Shown: positions 34,223-45,042 of the stretch, piece after piece
Position numbering within the stretch: the stretch's first letter is position 1
How the letters are laid out: each line of letters opens with the position of its first letter
Assembly: GCA_003415625.1 (NCBI GenBank)
Contig: PYIU01000002.1
Span: 3,596,001-3,660,000 of the forward strand
Origin: Aquanectria penicillioides
Lineage: Eukaryota > Ascomycota > Sordariomycetes > Hypocreales > Nectriaceae
DNA: 64,000 bases
Reading direction: 5' to 3'
Notes under the pieces: model-generated
What the model saw: the letters and a program-made list of their open reading frames with translations, nothing else
Databases searched by the model: none
What the model was told of the DNA's origin: nothing
Made by a program: the position numbers and the translations under genes

Positions 34223-34660
34223 CATGTTGTGTGACTGTTTGTATCTTTTTTTTTTCTTTTCGTATTCGACATCCGTTGTCTCGTATTCGCTGCAATTTTA
34301 TATCCTACACGTTCCTACCGGGATCCAACGCCTCTCCTATTGCCCTATTGCCCAATAACCAAATTGAGACCAATTCCGCACCTCTCATTGCAAATGTACA
34401 ATTTCTTTTTGGTTGTTTTGTTCCTCATGATACTTGTGACTTTGAGCATTGACACACACCCTGAACCCCCTCATTCCCCATATCCCCATATCCCCAGATT
34501 CCTAGATCCCCATTAATTTAGTTTAGCAATGCCGGCACTAGGGCCATGCCTGCCCAAGGCTAAGACTCCAGTATGATTTATGCCTTTGGGTGTGTGTCCG
34601 TGTGTGTGCGTATGCGTACCCATTCTAATCAAGTATATCCCTGTCCGTATTTCCGGGCAT

Positions 34661-35653
34661 TCAATCATTCTCCTCAATAACCCTGGCCCTCCCGTCCCAA
34701 AGCGACCCGTCGAGTGCCTTTTGTTTGACATAATCCGTCACCAGCTTTTGCGGCGTCTCGCTCCCCGCCATGCCAGACACGTCGTGCAGTTCAACTGTCA
34801 TCCGGTCCTTGGGGTCAATCTCCTTCCACCTCGTAGTCTTGACACCTCGCCAAACCCACGCCGCGTCCATTAGCACGATCTTGATCTCTCGGTCCAGCCT
34901 GGCATCGTCTCGTGGCAGCTTGTGGAAGTACTCGTCCTTGATGTTAGTCTCCTCAACGTTCAGTGGCCGCGCGAGGATGACATGCTGAAGCCTGGGCAGC
35001 GTGGCAATGTCCCACCAGAGCCAGTGGCTGTCCACCGGGGCCCCAAAGAGAGTCAGGCGCTGAAGATCCGGCCACAGCCGCCAGACATCCGTGGGGCCAT
35101 CTGAGACGCTCAGCGCCGGGTAGTCTCCGATGCAGATGAACTCCTCCAGCTTGTGCAGGCGCTCAAACCCTTCACGCAGCGTCCTCCGGACATTGAGGTG
35201 GTCGTCGAGAGGATCCAGGCTTTGGAAAGGAATCAGCACTGCCAGCCTCCGCAACGACTCGCAGACCTCGCAGAACAGTTCCCGGACCCAAATCGCCGTT
35301 GGCTGGTCGTCAAGCTTGCCACTGAACGGTTCGAGATACAGAGACGTGAGGTTTCGTAGAGACAGGACCGGGGGCAGCGACGGCACGAAGCGCGGGAGGC
35401 ACAGAAGGAGGTCGGCGAGGCGACGGTCGGTGTCGAGGCAGACGCACCGCGAGCGCAGCAGCCTGGTGGCCAGGCCGTACGTGTCCCGACACACTCGAGT
35501 CAGCGCGAGGAGCGTCTTGGTCGAGATGTCCGACGGCGAGAGCAGAGCGCGAGGGTTGGACGGGAGGAGGCTTTCAACGACGTGATAGAGCAGCTCTGGG
35601 GGCAGGGAGCGGCGGTCTGCAGCCGCGCCTGCTTGTTCCGGTTGGGAAGTCAT
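34661..35653 (-). CDS. F-box-like protein of unknown target
   Basis: A single exon encodes 330 residues. The N-terminal RRSLPPELLYHVVESLL followed by LLALTRVCRDTYGLATRLL matches the two halves of an F-box. The rest is leucine-rich without clear repeats (SLRRLAVLIPF, LQRLTLFGAPV, LPRLQHVILA), a common build for fungal F-box proteins. Such proteins bring substrates to SCF ubiquitin ligases through Skp1; that is inferred. There is no signal or membrane segment. The promoter side carries a palindromic TGACGTCA. Confidence 0.7.
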   Translation of the reverse strand: MTSQPEQAGAAADRRSLPPELLYHVVESLLPSNPRALLSPSDISTKTLLALTRVCRDTYGLATRLLRSRCVCLDTDRRLADLLLCLPRFVPSLPPVLSLRNLTSLYLEPFSGKLDDQPTAIWVRELFCEVCESLRRLAVLIPFQSLDPLDDHLNVRRTLREGFERLHKLEEFICIGDYPALSVSDGPTDVWRLWPDLQRLTLFGAPVDSHWLWWDIATLPRLQHVILARPLNVEETNIKDEYFHKLPRDDARLDREIKIVLMDAAWVWRGVKTTRWKEIDPKDRMTVELHDVSGMAGSETPQKLVTDYVKQKALDGSLWDGRARVIEEND

Positions 35654-36450
35654 TGGCGCGAGTGTCTGCTACATGGCTGGGCTTGTACAACTTATAGATG
35701 TAGATGGTGTTTCACCGACCGCGGTGCTGCGGCGGTGCGGGCTGCTTGATAACAATGAGGGACCGGACTGCCCGCCATGTGCCTTTAACCTTAACGTCAT
35801 GGCGTCGGCTCTGGATTGGTCCGCGATAAGGAGCCGCTCGCTGACGTCAGCCAGCAGGGTCCCGCCCAGCAAATCAGCTGCCGCTCACTAATTCCGGAGG
35901 CTCGGTATCACCGACTTACACGACTGGTCAAAACAAAACATATCTGTATTCAATGAACTCAATCTCGAGGCTGGTCGTTCAATATCGTGGATATCACGTA
36001 GTACTTGTGAACACTAGGTCTCATATATCCATCCCGAAAACGCCACATAGATGGGCTTGTAGCACTCAATACTTGAATATCGGGTTCATATCACAGTCAC
36101 AGTGTGCTCTGTGCTGAGTAGGGCTCCAACGTGTTTCTCTGGGGATAGGAACATGAGAAATTGGAGATGTTCACCATTACAGTTTGAATAGTATAATTGA
36201 ACAACTCTTCGTTCCCAAACACAGCCGAATGTGCTCAATATATATTTTTTTACGGGAACATCAGAACATGTAATGCAGCATGATAATTCACTGAACCTAG
36301 GAGCTGCCTCACTCATGGCATTCGAATTATATATTCCAGGTCGCGGTTCCTGCCTTCGTTTCTGTTTTCCTTTTTTTTTCCTTATATCTATCTGATATCT
36401 CATATCACTACAGTAAACTTCGGTCATAACTACTACTACCAACTTTGGCT
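35654..36450. promoter_or_regulatory. divergent promoter region with CRE and CCAAT elements
   Basis: The two F-box-like genes start at either side of these 797 bp. The half next to the leftward gene carries a perfect TGACGTCA (35842-35849) and an inverted CCAAT box (ATTGG, 35815-35819). The right half is AT-rich and has no marked element. Confidence 0.5.
35842..35849 (+). promoter_or_regulatory. CRE palindrome TGACGTCA
   Basis: An exact 8-bp ATF/CREB site lies about 190 bp upstream of the leftward F-box-like gene. In fungi this sequence is bound by Atf1-type bZIP factors in stress responses. Function here is inferred from position. Confidence 0.5.
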
Positions 36451-37671
36451 ATGGCTGATCCAACCATCTCCCCGGTGAGTGAAGACCGCCCGGACTCGCA
36501 GCCCATGACCCTGCCGACCTTGCCACCAGAAATCATTCTCAAAATTCTCAACTTGGCTTTGGACGACCATACCTGTCTATTCAGGGAGTTCAGCAAGACC
36601 TATCACTGCGAAGGCTTTCAGGAGGATTCTACTGTCATCTACACCAGGGGACTCAGGAATCGACGGGGTAAGTTGAACCGCGGGACCCTTGAGTGTCTGC
36701 CCGTCCAGCACCGCTGCATCTATGCCGCACCTGTTGCGAACTTATCTCGGCAGTTTTTGAAAGTGCCCGGCGACAGCAGCTGGGACGAAAAGCTCTGGCA
36801 GCATCATCTCCGTAACCGCCTTCAAGTATTTGAGTGGAAATGGAAAGACACTGTTAGGCTGGACGTGCTAGAATTGCTGACAATGCCGCTGGGCCAGGCC
36901 AGAGAGTCAGTAAATGATCTCGAGGTTCTCGCAACGAATGTTGTTGGCTCACTGCCATTCTCTTCTGGCCTATACAGTCAAGGTCAACAGCCCCAGTTGT
37001 CGAATGACGGCTCCCCATCCCTGGAATGTCAACGGATGCGACATGTCATGTTCAAGCGCCTCAGCGAAACAGTCACGATGCGTCGTATTAGCCCCGCCCT
37101 CGGAAACGATGATGAAGATCCCGAGCAACACGAGGTCTTTAGACTCTTGAATCGCAAGGTAGGGCTCACACTGAAATCTGCTCTACAGGTCGACTGGTCC
37201 TTCATGAACAACCTCGAATCTCTATTCCTGGACTTATCCACCTTGTCTGTAAGTGCGGATACCGAGGGTATTCATGCGCTCTTCAGAGAAATGGGCCAGC
37301 ATCTCAACCTCAAGCTTCTAGTTGTGGCCGGAGTCCCCGCGATCTTGCTCCCTGAACCAGGTCCGGACTCAATCCGGCGCAGGAATGAGGTCATCAGGCT
37401 CTTCGAGAACAGGCCGCGCATCCTTGGTCGCCCGAACTACATTTGTCTGTTCAAGAATTGCTTGCGTCCCGGTGGTCAATTGCACTTGACTTTCAAGGCG
37501 GCTCCCGGAGACTGGTCTTGGCCTAGCTCCAACTCGCCAGAGGACATCATTGCCCTCAATGACTCCCCGAACATCGCTTTGCATGTATGGATTTTCTGGA
37601 TGCTTCTAGGTTTGTGGGTCGGCTCAGTCCTCCGAGCATGTGCGGAGACTATTTCCTATTTCTTCATGTGA
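36451..37671 (+). CDS. uncharacterised protein with F-box-like start and hydrophobic C-terminus
   Basis: A single open frame of 406 residues starts at ATG 36451 (MADPTIS). Residues 20-40 (LPTLPPEIILKILNLALDD) resemble the first helix of an F-box, a frequent start in fungal proteins of unknown function. The middle has no motif I recognise. The end (HVWIFWMLLGLWVGSVLRA) is hydrophobic and could be a tail anchor. It could also be read-through of an unspliced intron, because GTATGG begins just before it at about 37583. No homologue is claimed. Confidence 0.6.
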   Translation: MADPTISPVSEDRPDSQPMTLPTLPPEIILKILNLALDDHTCLFREFSKTYHCEGFQEDSTVIYTRGLRNRRGKLNRGTLECLPVQHRCIYAAPVANLSRQFLKVPGDSSWDEKLWQHHLRNRLQVFEWKWKDTVRLDVLELLTMPLGQARESVNDLEVLATNVVGSLPFSSGLYSQGQQPQLSNDGSPSLECQRMRHVMFKRLSETVTMRRISPALGNDDEDPEQHEVFRLLNRKVGLTLKSALQVDWSFMNNLESLFLDLSTLSVSADTEGIHALFREMGQHLNLKLLVVAGVPAILLPEPGPDSIRRRNEVIRLFENRPRILGRPNYICLFKNCLRPGGQLHLTFKAAPGDWSWPSSNSPEDIIALNDSPNIALHVWIFWMLLGLWVGSVLRACAETISYFFM

Positions 37672-38206
37672 ATTCCTTGGCAATCGTAGTAGTTGATGTA
37701 GTTGTAGTCACCATTTGTAGTATTGGACTGGACAATCTTGATCAAATGTCGTAGCATCATCTCATCTAGCCTGGCTCTTGCAAAATAAATGAAAATATGT
37801 ATCTACCGTTTTGTAGTCTGCACAGTCTACCGCTATTCAGCTTGTCATTTGCTTCTCCAAATCAACCACCATCAGTATCTATACTAGCTTGGGAGTATGT
37901 ATAGAGAATCAAAAGGCATCGCTTATGCACCCTGCTGTAGTAGAAAGATCCAACGCCATCCATGATGAAGCTCCGCAAGAATAATAAAACAAGAAGACGA
38001 AGGATAACTAATAAACCAGACCCGCCGGTGTCCCCATTGATGACACGCCAAATCGCCCTATCCCTCTATGCTACCTCTTCGACCCGCCTTCGTAGTTGTA
38101 GTCGACACTCCACAGCGAATCCCAGACAACCGACTGCTTTGACTCGCTCTGCATCGAATCTTCACGGTTCACATTCATCCGAGGCTGCCACACGCCCATC
38201 AGCAAC
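37672..38206. other. convergent intergenic region
   Basis: These 535 bp separate the 3' ends of the F-box-like gene and ATG11. It is AT-rich, and I see nothing further in it. Confidence 0.45.
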
Positions 38207-41200
38207 CTAGGGTCCAAGTAGGGAGTCGACTCTTCGTACCTCGTCCAGATTGACACCACTGGTTCTCGTTGATTCTCCCGGTGGCGATTTGCCGAGTCCG
38301 TCCGGCGGCGGGTGTTTGTGTCGTTCTTGTCCGTCTGCCTGTGCCTTCGGGGCTAGGCCAGCATTAGCTGCCGCGAGAAGGGCTTGTGTCGGGCTAGTGC
38401 CTGCTGGTGTGTCGGTTGTTGGAACAGCTCGCAATGAGTTCGTTTCGCTAGCCAGAGCACTATTCTTCAACAGCGCAGTCCCACCGCCAAGTTGGAATGG
38501 CAAGGCAGCCTTCTTTGATCCGGAGCTGCTGCGACGGCTTTCTAGGCTCTTGGAGAGAGTCTTGTTAATTCCCTCGATGCTGGTGACGCTGTCTCGGTTC
38601 TTCCCTTTGCCACTAGCCGTATGAGTATGGAGATTGGCAGTTGCTTCAACAGTGTTAGCGGCAACCGTCGACTTTCCCATCCCGGGCGTGGAGGGAGCTC
38701 CGGGTTTGTCCTCAAAGGCGTCGATTAGATACCATCGAAGGCCATCTGAAAGCTGGAATGGATTGTCATTCTCTTCGTCGTTGATCGAATCGGTCTCATT
38801 GCTTGGCTGTAGACTTTTTGAAAGGTCCACAACGCGCTCTTGGATGCGAGAGATTCGTGCAACGAGCCATTCCCGATGACGCAGGCGATGAGCGTCCTGC
38901 TCACGGAGGAAATAATGGGGGAAACCGACGTTGAAGGCAGCCCAGGCCCCAGCCTGCTGGTTCCTCGTAGGCAAGAACAGTGCCAAATCCCCTTCTTTGA
39001 AATGCTTGAAGGCGATCTTTTCGTGGGAATCTTTCTGCAGAACGTGGGCTTTTTCTCTGAATGCACGTGCCTCTCGTTGAAACTTCCGAGCCATGTGCTC
39101 GACTTCCTTGATTCTGCGGAAGAGGGTATCGGAGAAGAGATCCGTATCAAAATTGCCAAGAGTCTTCATGAATGTATCATACTTTTCAGCCTCAACCTGC
39201 ATATCGGAATTGTTCAACCAGTAAATAAGCTCGATGTCTGTGCTATCAGCCACTGTGCGACTCAATGTTACGGAGCGTCGAATGGATGCTGCAGGGTCGG
39301 AGGAGTCATTAGGGTTTTGCGATGTTCTCTCGGCACGAGGCACTTTGTTGATAGCCATTTGTCCATCCGTCCGGACTACGGCATACCCCACTCGTTCCAG
39401 AAGTCGACACATGCGATCGTTTTGAGAATACAATCTGTGAGTCAGATCCTTCGTTTTCTCATCTCTGGCTGCATATTGGTTTGTCAGGCCCGTCAACTTG
39501 GCTTGGAGTGCCTCGACCTTCTCCCTGAACAGGCGAAGCTCCTCCTCCAGACTGCCGACTTGGGATTGCCGAGATGCTACTTCCTCAGTGAGCGTCATCA
39601 CTTTGGTTTCTTCATCCTGGAGTCTCTTTTGCATGGCTTCGGAACCGGTTTCGCCGACAGCAAGCTTAGATCGAAGCTCGGTGAGTTGTTCTCGGCCGTC
39701 TGCCAACTCGCCTTCCAAGGCAGTGACCTTGGCCTTCTCTTCAGACAAATTTTCACGGAGGTGCATTGCTGACATTTCTTCTTCCGAGAGCTTCGACTTT
39801 GTCTCTTCGATTTCAGCCCGGAGTTGCTTCAGGGAATTGTTGGCCTGTTCCATGTCTGTCTTGAGCAGTGCCGTGTCGCTTTCCGTGTTCTTCACCTTCG
39901 CGACTAGATCTGTCGCTTGAGAGAGGAGAGAATCTGCCAGATCTGATAGATCATCCGGAATAGACTGGTCTGGGGATAGTTGAAGGTGGAGTCTATGCAA
40001 GGCTTGCAACTGGTTCTCGGCAGTCTCCTCAACAGCTTGCAGTTTCTTTGCCATCGTCCGGGATTCCTCCTCAGCAGTCTGGACTTGACGCTCCAAGGCC
40101 TCTTGTTGTTCTCGCTGCATCCTCGTCTCTTTCCGCAAAAATTCGACCTGACCATGAGCTTTGAGAATATCGTCCTGTCGGTTCTTGCTTAGTTGGTCTA
40201 GTTCGGCCTCGAGGGTCTGGACTTTCTCGACATATGTGGCCTTCTCATGCTGTCTAGACTCGTCAAAGTGTTCGAGATCATCCTCCGTATCTTCCAGGCG
40301 GGCTTTGAGGGTTTTGATCTCGTCTTCAAGAGCCTTCCTCTCACCGACGAACTCGCGCTCGAGAGCCTCCATATTTCCAAGCAGATCCCTCTTGGTGGAA
40401 TTCACTTCTTCAATCTGGCCCTTCAAATCCTCGTGTTGAGTGGCTTGGGAGGCAAGTTCCTGTTGCAGGTGAGTGTTCCGTTGCTTCTCCTGCCGCAACT
40501 CGTTTTCCAACTGAGTGATACGGCGCAACAGATGATCGCCATTGTCTGAAGATCTTCGGCGGTCATCAAACCGGCTGGACTTGATAGATGAGATGGAATT
40601 CTGCCTTTCCCTTGGTTGAGGACTCTGGGGCTGGAATAGGTTTCCAGGGCGAGCAGCTTGACTTTGTCGATGGAGCAAGTCCTCAAGGCGGCGGACTCGA
40701 CTCTCAGCAGTCTTAAGCTTGTTCTCAAGTTTGCCCTTGTCGTCTTGCAGCGATCGCAGAAGGTCATCATCACCCCGAATCATCAATCCACTCCTCCCAA
40801 GCGCTGCCTCATGAACGCTGCCGTTTTTGAAGGCCTTCAGTCGTTTGGATTGCTGCTTGGTCGGATTGGTGAGTTCTTGGACAAGCTTGAGGATATCATC
40901 CAGAATATCCTGGTCGATGCCCTGGTTCTGTAAAGTCTGGACAAACTCGTCCAAATCCTCTTTGGTGATTGTCGGCCACGGGCTGTCCTCGCCGAGCAAG
41001 TTGACCTCTAAGCCAACCACATTCGTGTCCAGCTCTGGTCCATACGTGCTACCAATCATCTTCTGCCACTTACGACGACGCTTCGATTCCTCGTCCTGGA
41101 AGAGGGCCATCTCATTGGCTAACGTCGAGGAATCGGCCCTGACCTTATCAACCCATTCTCGGCGTCGAATCGCTTCGACTACAAATGATGCATACATGTA

Positions 41201-42502
41201 GGGGAGTTGGTGAATCAGACGCAGGTAGTCAAACGTCGTCATGTCATCCTCTGATTGGTTCAAAATATTGATTTGGCCCTTGACGCTGCTGTGCAGGGAC
41301 GTAATCTCGGCAATCAGGCGCATGAACCCAGCCGACTCGTTGGCGAAAGAGTTGCGCACTTCTGTGGCATAATGAAGCATGTCATCCATCTCCTTGGCTC
41401 GCCTCTTCAGGGTCGGTACCATGTGCTCGGTATGAACTGAGGCTGTCTTTGACGCCTGGGCCAGATCACGCTGGGAGCCGCTATATCCCAGAGCAGTGCG
41501 ATAATCAGAGTCCATTTGCTTCACTACGGCCTCGATATCTTCGAGGAGTTGGCTTGAGTCATTACTGTGGCCAAATGCTGAACGGCCCATCACTTTCTCA
41601 AAGTCCGCAATTAAGTCTTGCAGGCCTTGGTACATGCGGTTCGCTGTGTTGTCGAGCTCATTCGCTTTATCGCTGAATCTCCGATGTGCAGTGGGCGCAA
41701 GTTTGCCCGCCTTCTTTGCCGTATCCAGCTCAATCAGATCTTCAAGGGTGGGCTTTTGTTTAGCGGACTCTCGGCGGGTCATGAACCTGACCATGGAAGC
41801 CGAAATAGGCGTGTGTGATGCCAGAGACAGATAGTGGTCCCATTTCTTCACCAACGTATCATGCTCCGACAAGGCTGGAGCGACCCATTTCCTCAATTCG
41901 TTGTACTTGGGCTCAATCTGCTTGATGCTGATTTCAAGGTTAGTAACCGCGGCGTCCAGGCATTTGGCGATGACGTCGATCTCGTCGTATCGAGCCAGGG
42001 TGTGCGTGTTCATGTGGGTGCAGTCCTCGAGGAGCAGCATGGCCCAGTTCCGACGATCCTTGTATAGATCTTGCCATGATGAGATCGCTTGCACATCCTC
42101 TATCGAGTTCGGCGCATTCGTAACAGAATACCTCTTGGGCAGCGGTATGTCGGAGATGAGGTTCGAGGCGCTTTTGGAGGATCCTGGCTGGCTGATCCGG
42201 ATGTCGTAGACGAATATTTCTTTCTGTGGGATGTCAGCAACGGCACGAGCATGGTCGCACGATAACGGACCTCGGCATGAAGGCTAGCAAACTTGACGCT
42301 GCGGCCTTGAGGGGTCAAGGCAACGATGTGTTGGGGCGGGATCGAGGTATTGCGGGAAACCCAGGTTTTCAGATCATCGAGACTGCAGAAAGAATTAGTC
42401 GACAACGTCATTCATCCGCGGACATCGGACGTACATGGAGAACTGAGCGGTATCGACCTCCAGCCGCTGGCCCGTGTGGGCTATCAACACCTGGGTAGCC
42501 AT
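38207..42502 (-). CDS. ATG11: autophagy-related protein 11, selective autophagy scaffold
   Basis: Three exons (42502-42435, 42382-42271, 42223-38207) give 1398 residues. The first exons encode the ubiquitin-like start (MATQVLIAHTGQRLEVDTAQF, then DDLKTWVSRNTSIPPQHIVALTPQGRSVK). Residues 100-560 are the helical scaffold region (KWVAPALSEHDTLVKKWDHYL, FDYLRLIHQLPYMYASFV). Residues 570-1000 are predicted coiled coil, rich in Glu, Gln and Leu. The C-terminal claw domain follows (FKEGDLALFLPTRN, WAAFNVGFPHYFL, EWLVARISRI, LRWYLIDAFEDKPG). The tail is Ser/Pro-rich. Atg11 binds cargo receptors and Atg1 and links them to the autophagy machinery in mitophagy and pexophagy. Intron 2 (47 nt) has an unusual donor, GTCCGT, but joins two conserved blocks in frame. 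Confidence 0.95.
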
Positions 42503-42955
42503 CCCAAGACATTTCCCATGGACGACAGTGCGGCGCCGCGCGGCCGACTCGGAGGAGATATGAGGGAAGGAGGCGGTTGATGAGGTAGAAAATGGCAGCC
42601 TGGTCGACAGGCGACGGTGTTAGGCGATGGTAGAAGACGAACGGGCTAAGACCCTATTCGCGTGACGAAAGCCTTACCCCGATAACCAAGCCGTCGGCGA
42701 TGGCCATGCGAGCGGGTGTTAGCGTGACCGGTGCCTTGTGACTGGTCGTCATCATTCATTGGTACCTGGGTGCGCCACAGCCCCGCCACAGGTGCTCAGC
42801 CATACTTTGTCATCCCGGTTGCATACATGACTATTGTCTAGTCGCGTCTCTAGGACTCGCTCACGCGGCGCGCGTGTTGAGGTTATCTGGGGCAAGCATG
42901 AGAAGGGCGGCTTCAGCCTAGACGAAAGAGGGTCACCACCTGAAAATTTATCACG
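42503..42955. promoter_or_regulatory. shared divergent promoter of ATG11 and CENP-H-like gene
   Basis: The two start codons are 453 bp apart with no gene between. No TATA or CCAAT box stands out. Confidence 0.4.
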
Positions 42956-43799
42956 ATGGAAGAATCAAGCGATAAGCCCATGGCAGAATCAAGCGATAAG
43001 CCCATGGCAGACGGTCCCGATCACGAGGCACATTTGCCCTTATCTGAAAATGAGGCAAAAGTCCTCGCGCTCTATGACCAACTCCAAGAGCTGCGGTTAG
43101 AGATTGCCATTATCAACGGGCAACGATCGCACCACCGAGGTCTGGTTTATTCTCCAGAAGATGCTGACTTCATAAGCTTACTATTACCTAGATGAGCCCT
43201 CGAGCTTCACGGAGGAAGAGACGCGAAAAGCACAGGCGGATCTCCTCGAGATGCGGGCTAGATATGTCCTGCGCAACGATGCCATTGAGGCTGTCATGAT
43301 GGCGAATCCCATCCTGAAGGCCGTCCACAACGGCACGGACTCCTCATCAGTAGACAGGTATGCTCAACTGGGCAAGGCTCCTTGAAAAAGGAAACAACGT
43401 GACTGATCTAACAATTCACATAGTGATCTACTACCCTACGTGGAGCGGAGGGATAAAGCTACCATCTCAATAGCCAAACAAGCCGCCGAGTCTGAGAAGC
43501 AACTGAAGGACTTGACAACGGTTCAAAGCGAAACGCTGCGTGTCGCCCGCAAGAACGTGGAGAGGACCGCAGAACTTTTACGACTCGCAGATGAGGTCAA
43601 GCAGAAGAAAACAGGTCGCACTGACAATCCGAGGGCAAAGGAGGAGCAAGAGACCTTGGAGGCCAAGGTGAAAGGGAGCAGGCGACGGTGGAGGGTGGTG
43701 AAAGGCGTGGCCAGCGGTGTGATTGTCGGTAGCGGGGTAGACTGGGCGGCAGATGATGAGCTGCGAGAGACTGTGCTTGACCCTGAAACTGAAGAATGA
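42956..43799 (+). CDS. probable inner kinetochore protein CENP-H (Mcm16/Fta3-like)
   Basis: Three exons (42956-43139, 43192-43357, 43424-43799) give 241 residues. The N-terminus is short and duplicated (ESSDKPMA twice). The conserved part begins LSENEAKVLALYDQLQELRLEIAI. It continues with YVLRNDAIEAVMMANPILKAVHNGTD, LLPYVERRDKATISIAKQA and VKQKKTG, and ends with SRRRWRVVKGVASGVIVGSGVDWA. This long-helix pattern with a DWA ending is what I associate with fungal CENP-H of the CCAN. The assignment comes from pattern memory, so it is moderate. Intron 1 has a weak donor, GTCTGG, but its removal restores the frame; intron 2 is GTATGC to CATAG. The predicted protein is almost entirely coiled coil, as expected for a kinetochore linker. 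Confidence 0.65.
42961..43008 (+). repeat. perfect 24-bp tandem duplication in CENP-H-like exon 1
   Basis: Two identical adjoining 24-bp copies (42961-42984, 42985-43008) duplicate eight codons right after the start. The lack of any mismatch suggests a recent event. Confidence 0.9.
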
Positions 43800-45010
43800 C
43801 AACACAATGATGATGTCCCCTGATCATGTCTAGGGTCCGCAACAAGTGATTTGGGAACAAAAGATGAGAAGTGATCAACTAGCAGCAATCTGCCGATGAG
43901 ATGGCTGATCGCCGAGATAACCATCTAATCATCCCCAGACTCGGTACACGAAATGGGATTCTCTCAACAAACATCCGAAAGAAAAGAAAATTCCACCGCG
44001 GCGAATGGTTTGCGACTAGTGATGCGCAGTTACGGCATTTGAGGCATCCCCTGACGGCCTGGAGCTGCTCGTCATGCAAACAAATGCATGTGTCAGGCCG
44101 AATCGTGGACCAACATTTTGCTTCTCCCATGAGTTTGCCAGTCCCGGCGTGCGATTCGCATCCACTACGAAGTCCCGATAGGGCTTAGGAGCTGTAGGGA
44201 GCTATGACCATCGCGCCACGAATGCACGTGATAAGCCTTTCATGGGCGAGTTGCTTCACGGGCAGAGTCAACTCACAAGGTTACTCCAGAGCCGATTAGA
44301 AAAGAAAAGAAAAAGAAAAAAAAACTGTACCATGAATAGGCAAGGGCAGAGGAGTGAGAGAAGAGGGGGAAAGGCAGATTAGGAAAAGGTGGGCGAGAGG
44401 CGTCACGTCGAAAATCCGGCACCTAAATTTTGCGCCCTGACCAGACCACCAGATCGGCATGCCGTAACGGGTTTTAGCAAAGCTGGTGCTGTACTGCCTG
44501 TCGGCCGTACCTACATGGAGCAGGTAGGTAGTACCTGGCGACTTGGGTGCGTTGGTTGGGCAGCCATTGCGCTCTGAACCTTGCGTGTTTTTCCTCCTCG
44601 GCCGAGGGCGTCTTGCAAATTGGGATTGGGGCCGTCTGGCAAGCAAAGCAACGCATGAGCAAAAGCCGGTGGCAGGAAGGCAACGAAAGCAAAAGAAGAG
44701 GGAGTGGAGCGGGACCGTCAGTGTTTTGCGTGGGCGGGGGACGCAGAGCTACCCTTTCTGAGCCCCCGCGCGGCCAGGTACAGCACAGTATCAGCAGCGA
44801 GGACTGCTACATGACCACCCAGTTATTGGTGTGTCGCGTACCCGCTGGAAGTCTCTGCTGGTACCTCGCTGCTGGGCCACTTACGGCCATGCCTTTGGCC
44901 TTGTTTTGGTCCGCACGACCAAATGGCGCGCACAACCCAGCCGGGCCAATTTTGCTTGCCTGCACCTGGGAGGAGGAGGCAGGCCGTGGAGTTTGAGGAG
45001 GCCACCCGAC

Positions 45011-45042
45011 CATGGCTCATGGCTCATGGCTCATGGTTCATG
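45011..45042 (+). repeat. CATGGCT heptanucleotide tandem repeat
   Basis: Four head-to-tail copies of a 7-bp unit, the last with one T change, lie in non-coding DNA. Confidence 0.8.

Larger units (their letters stand above)
32604..34660. other. 2 kb intergenic region with simple repeats
   Basis: It contains the UBP16-like promoter and the 3' flank of the F-box-like gene. Visible elements are a (GAC)n tract at 32853-32883, G-rich runs at 33231-33255, a TACCTACCTACC motif at 33826-33838 and a CT-rich stretch at 34150-34222. No coding exon is supportable. Confidence 0.5.
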
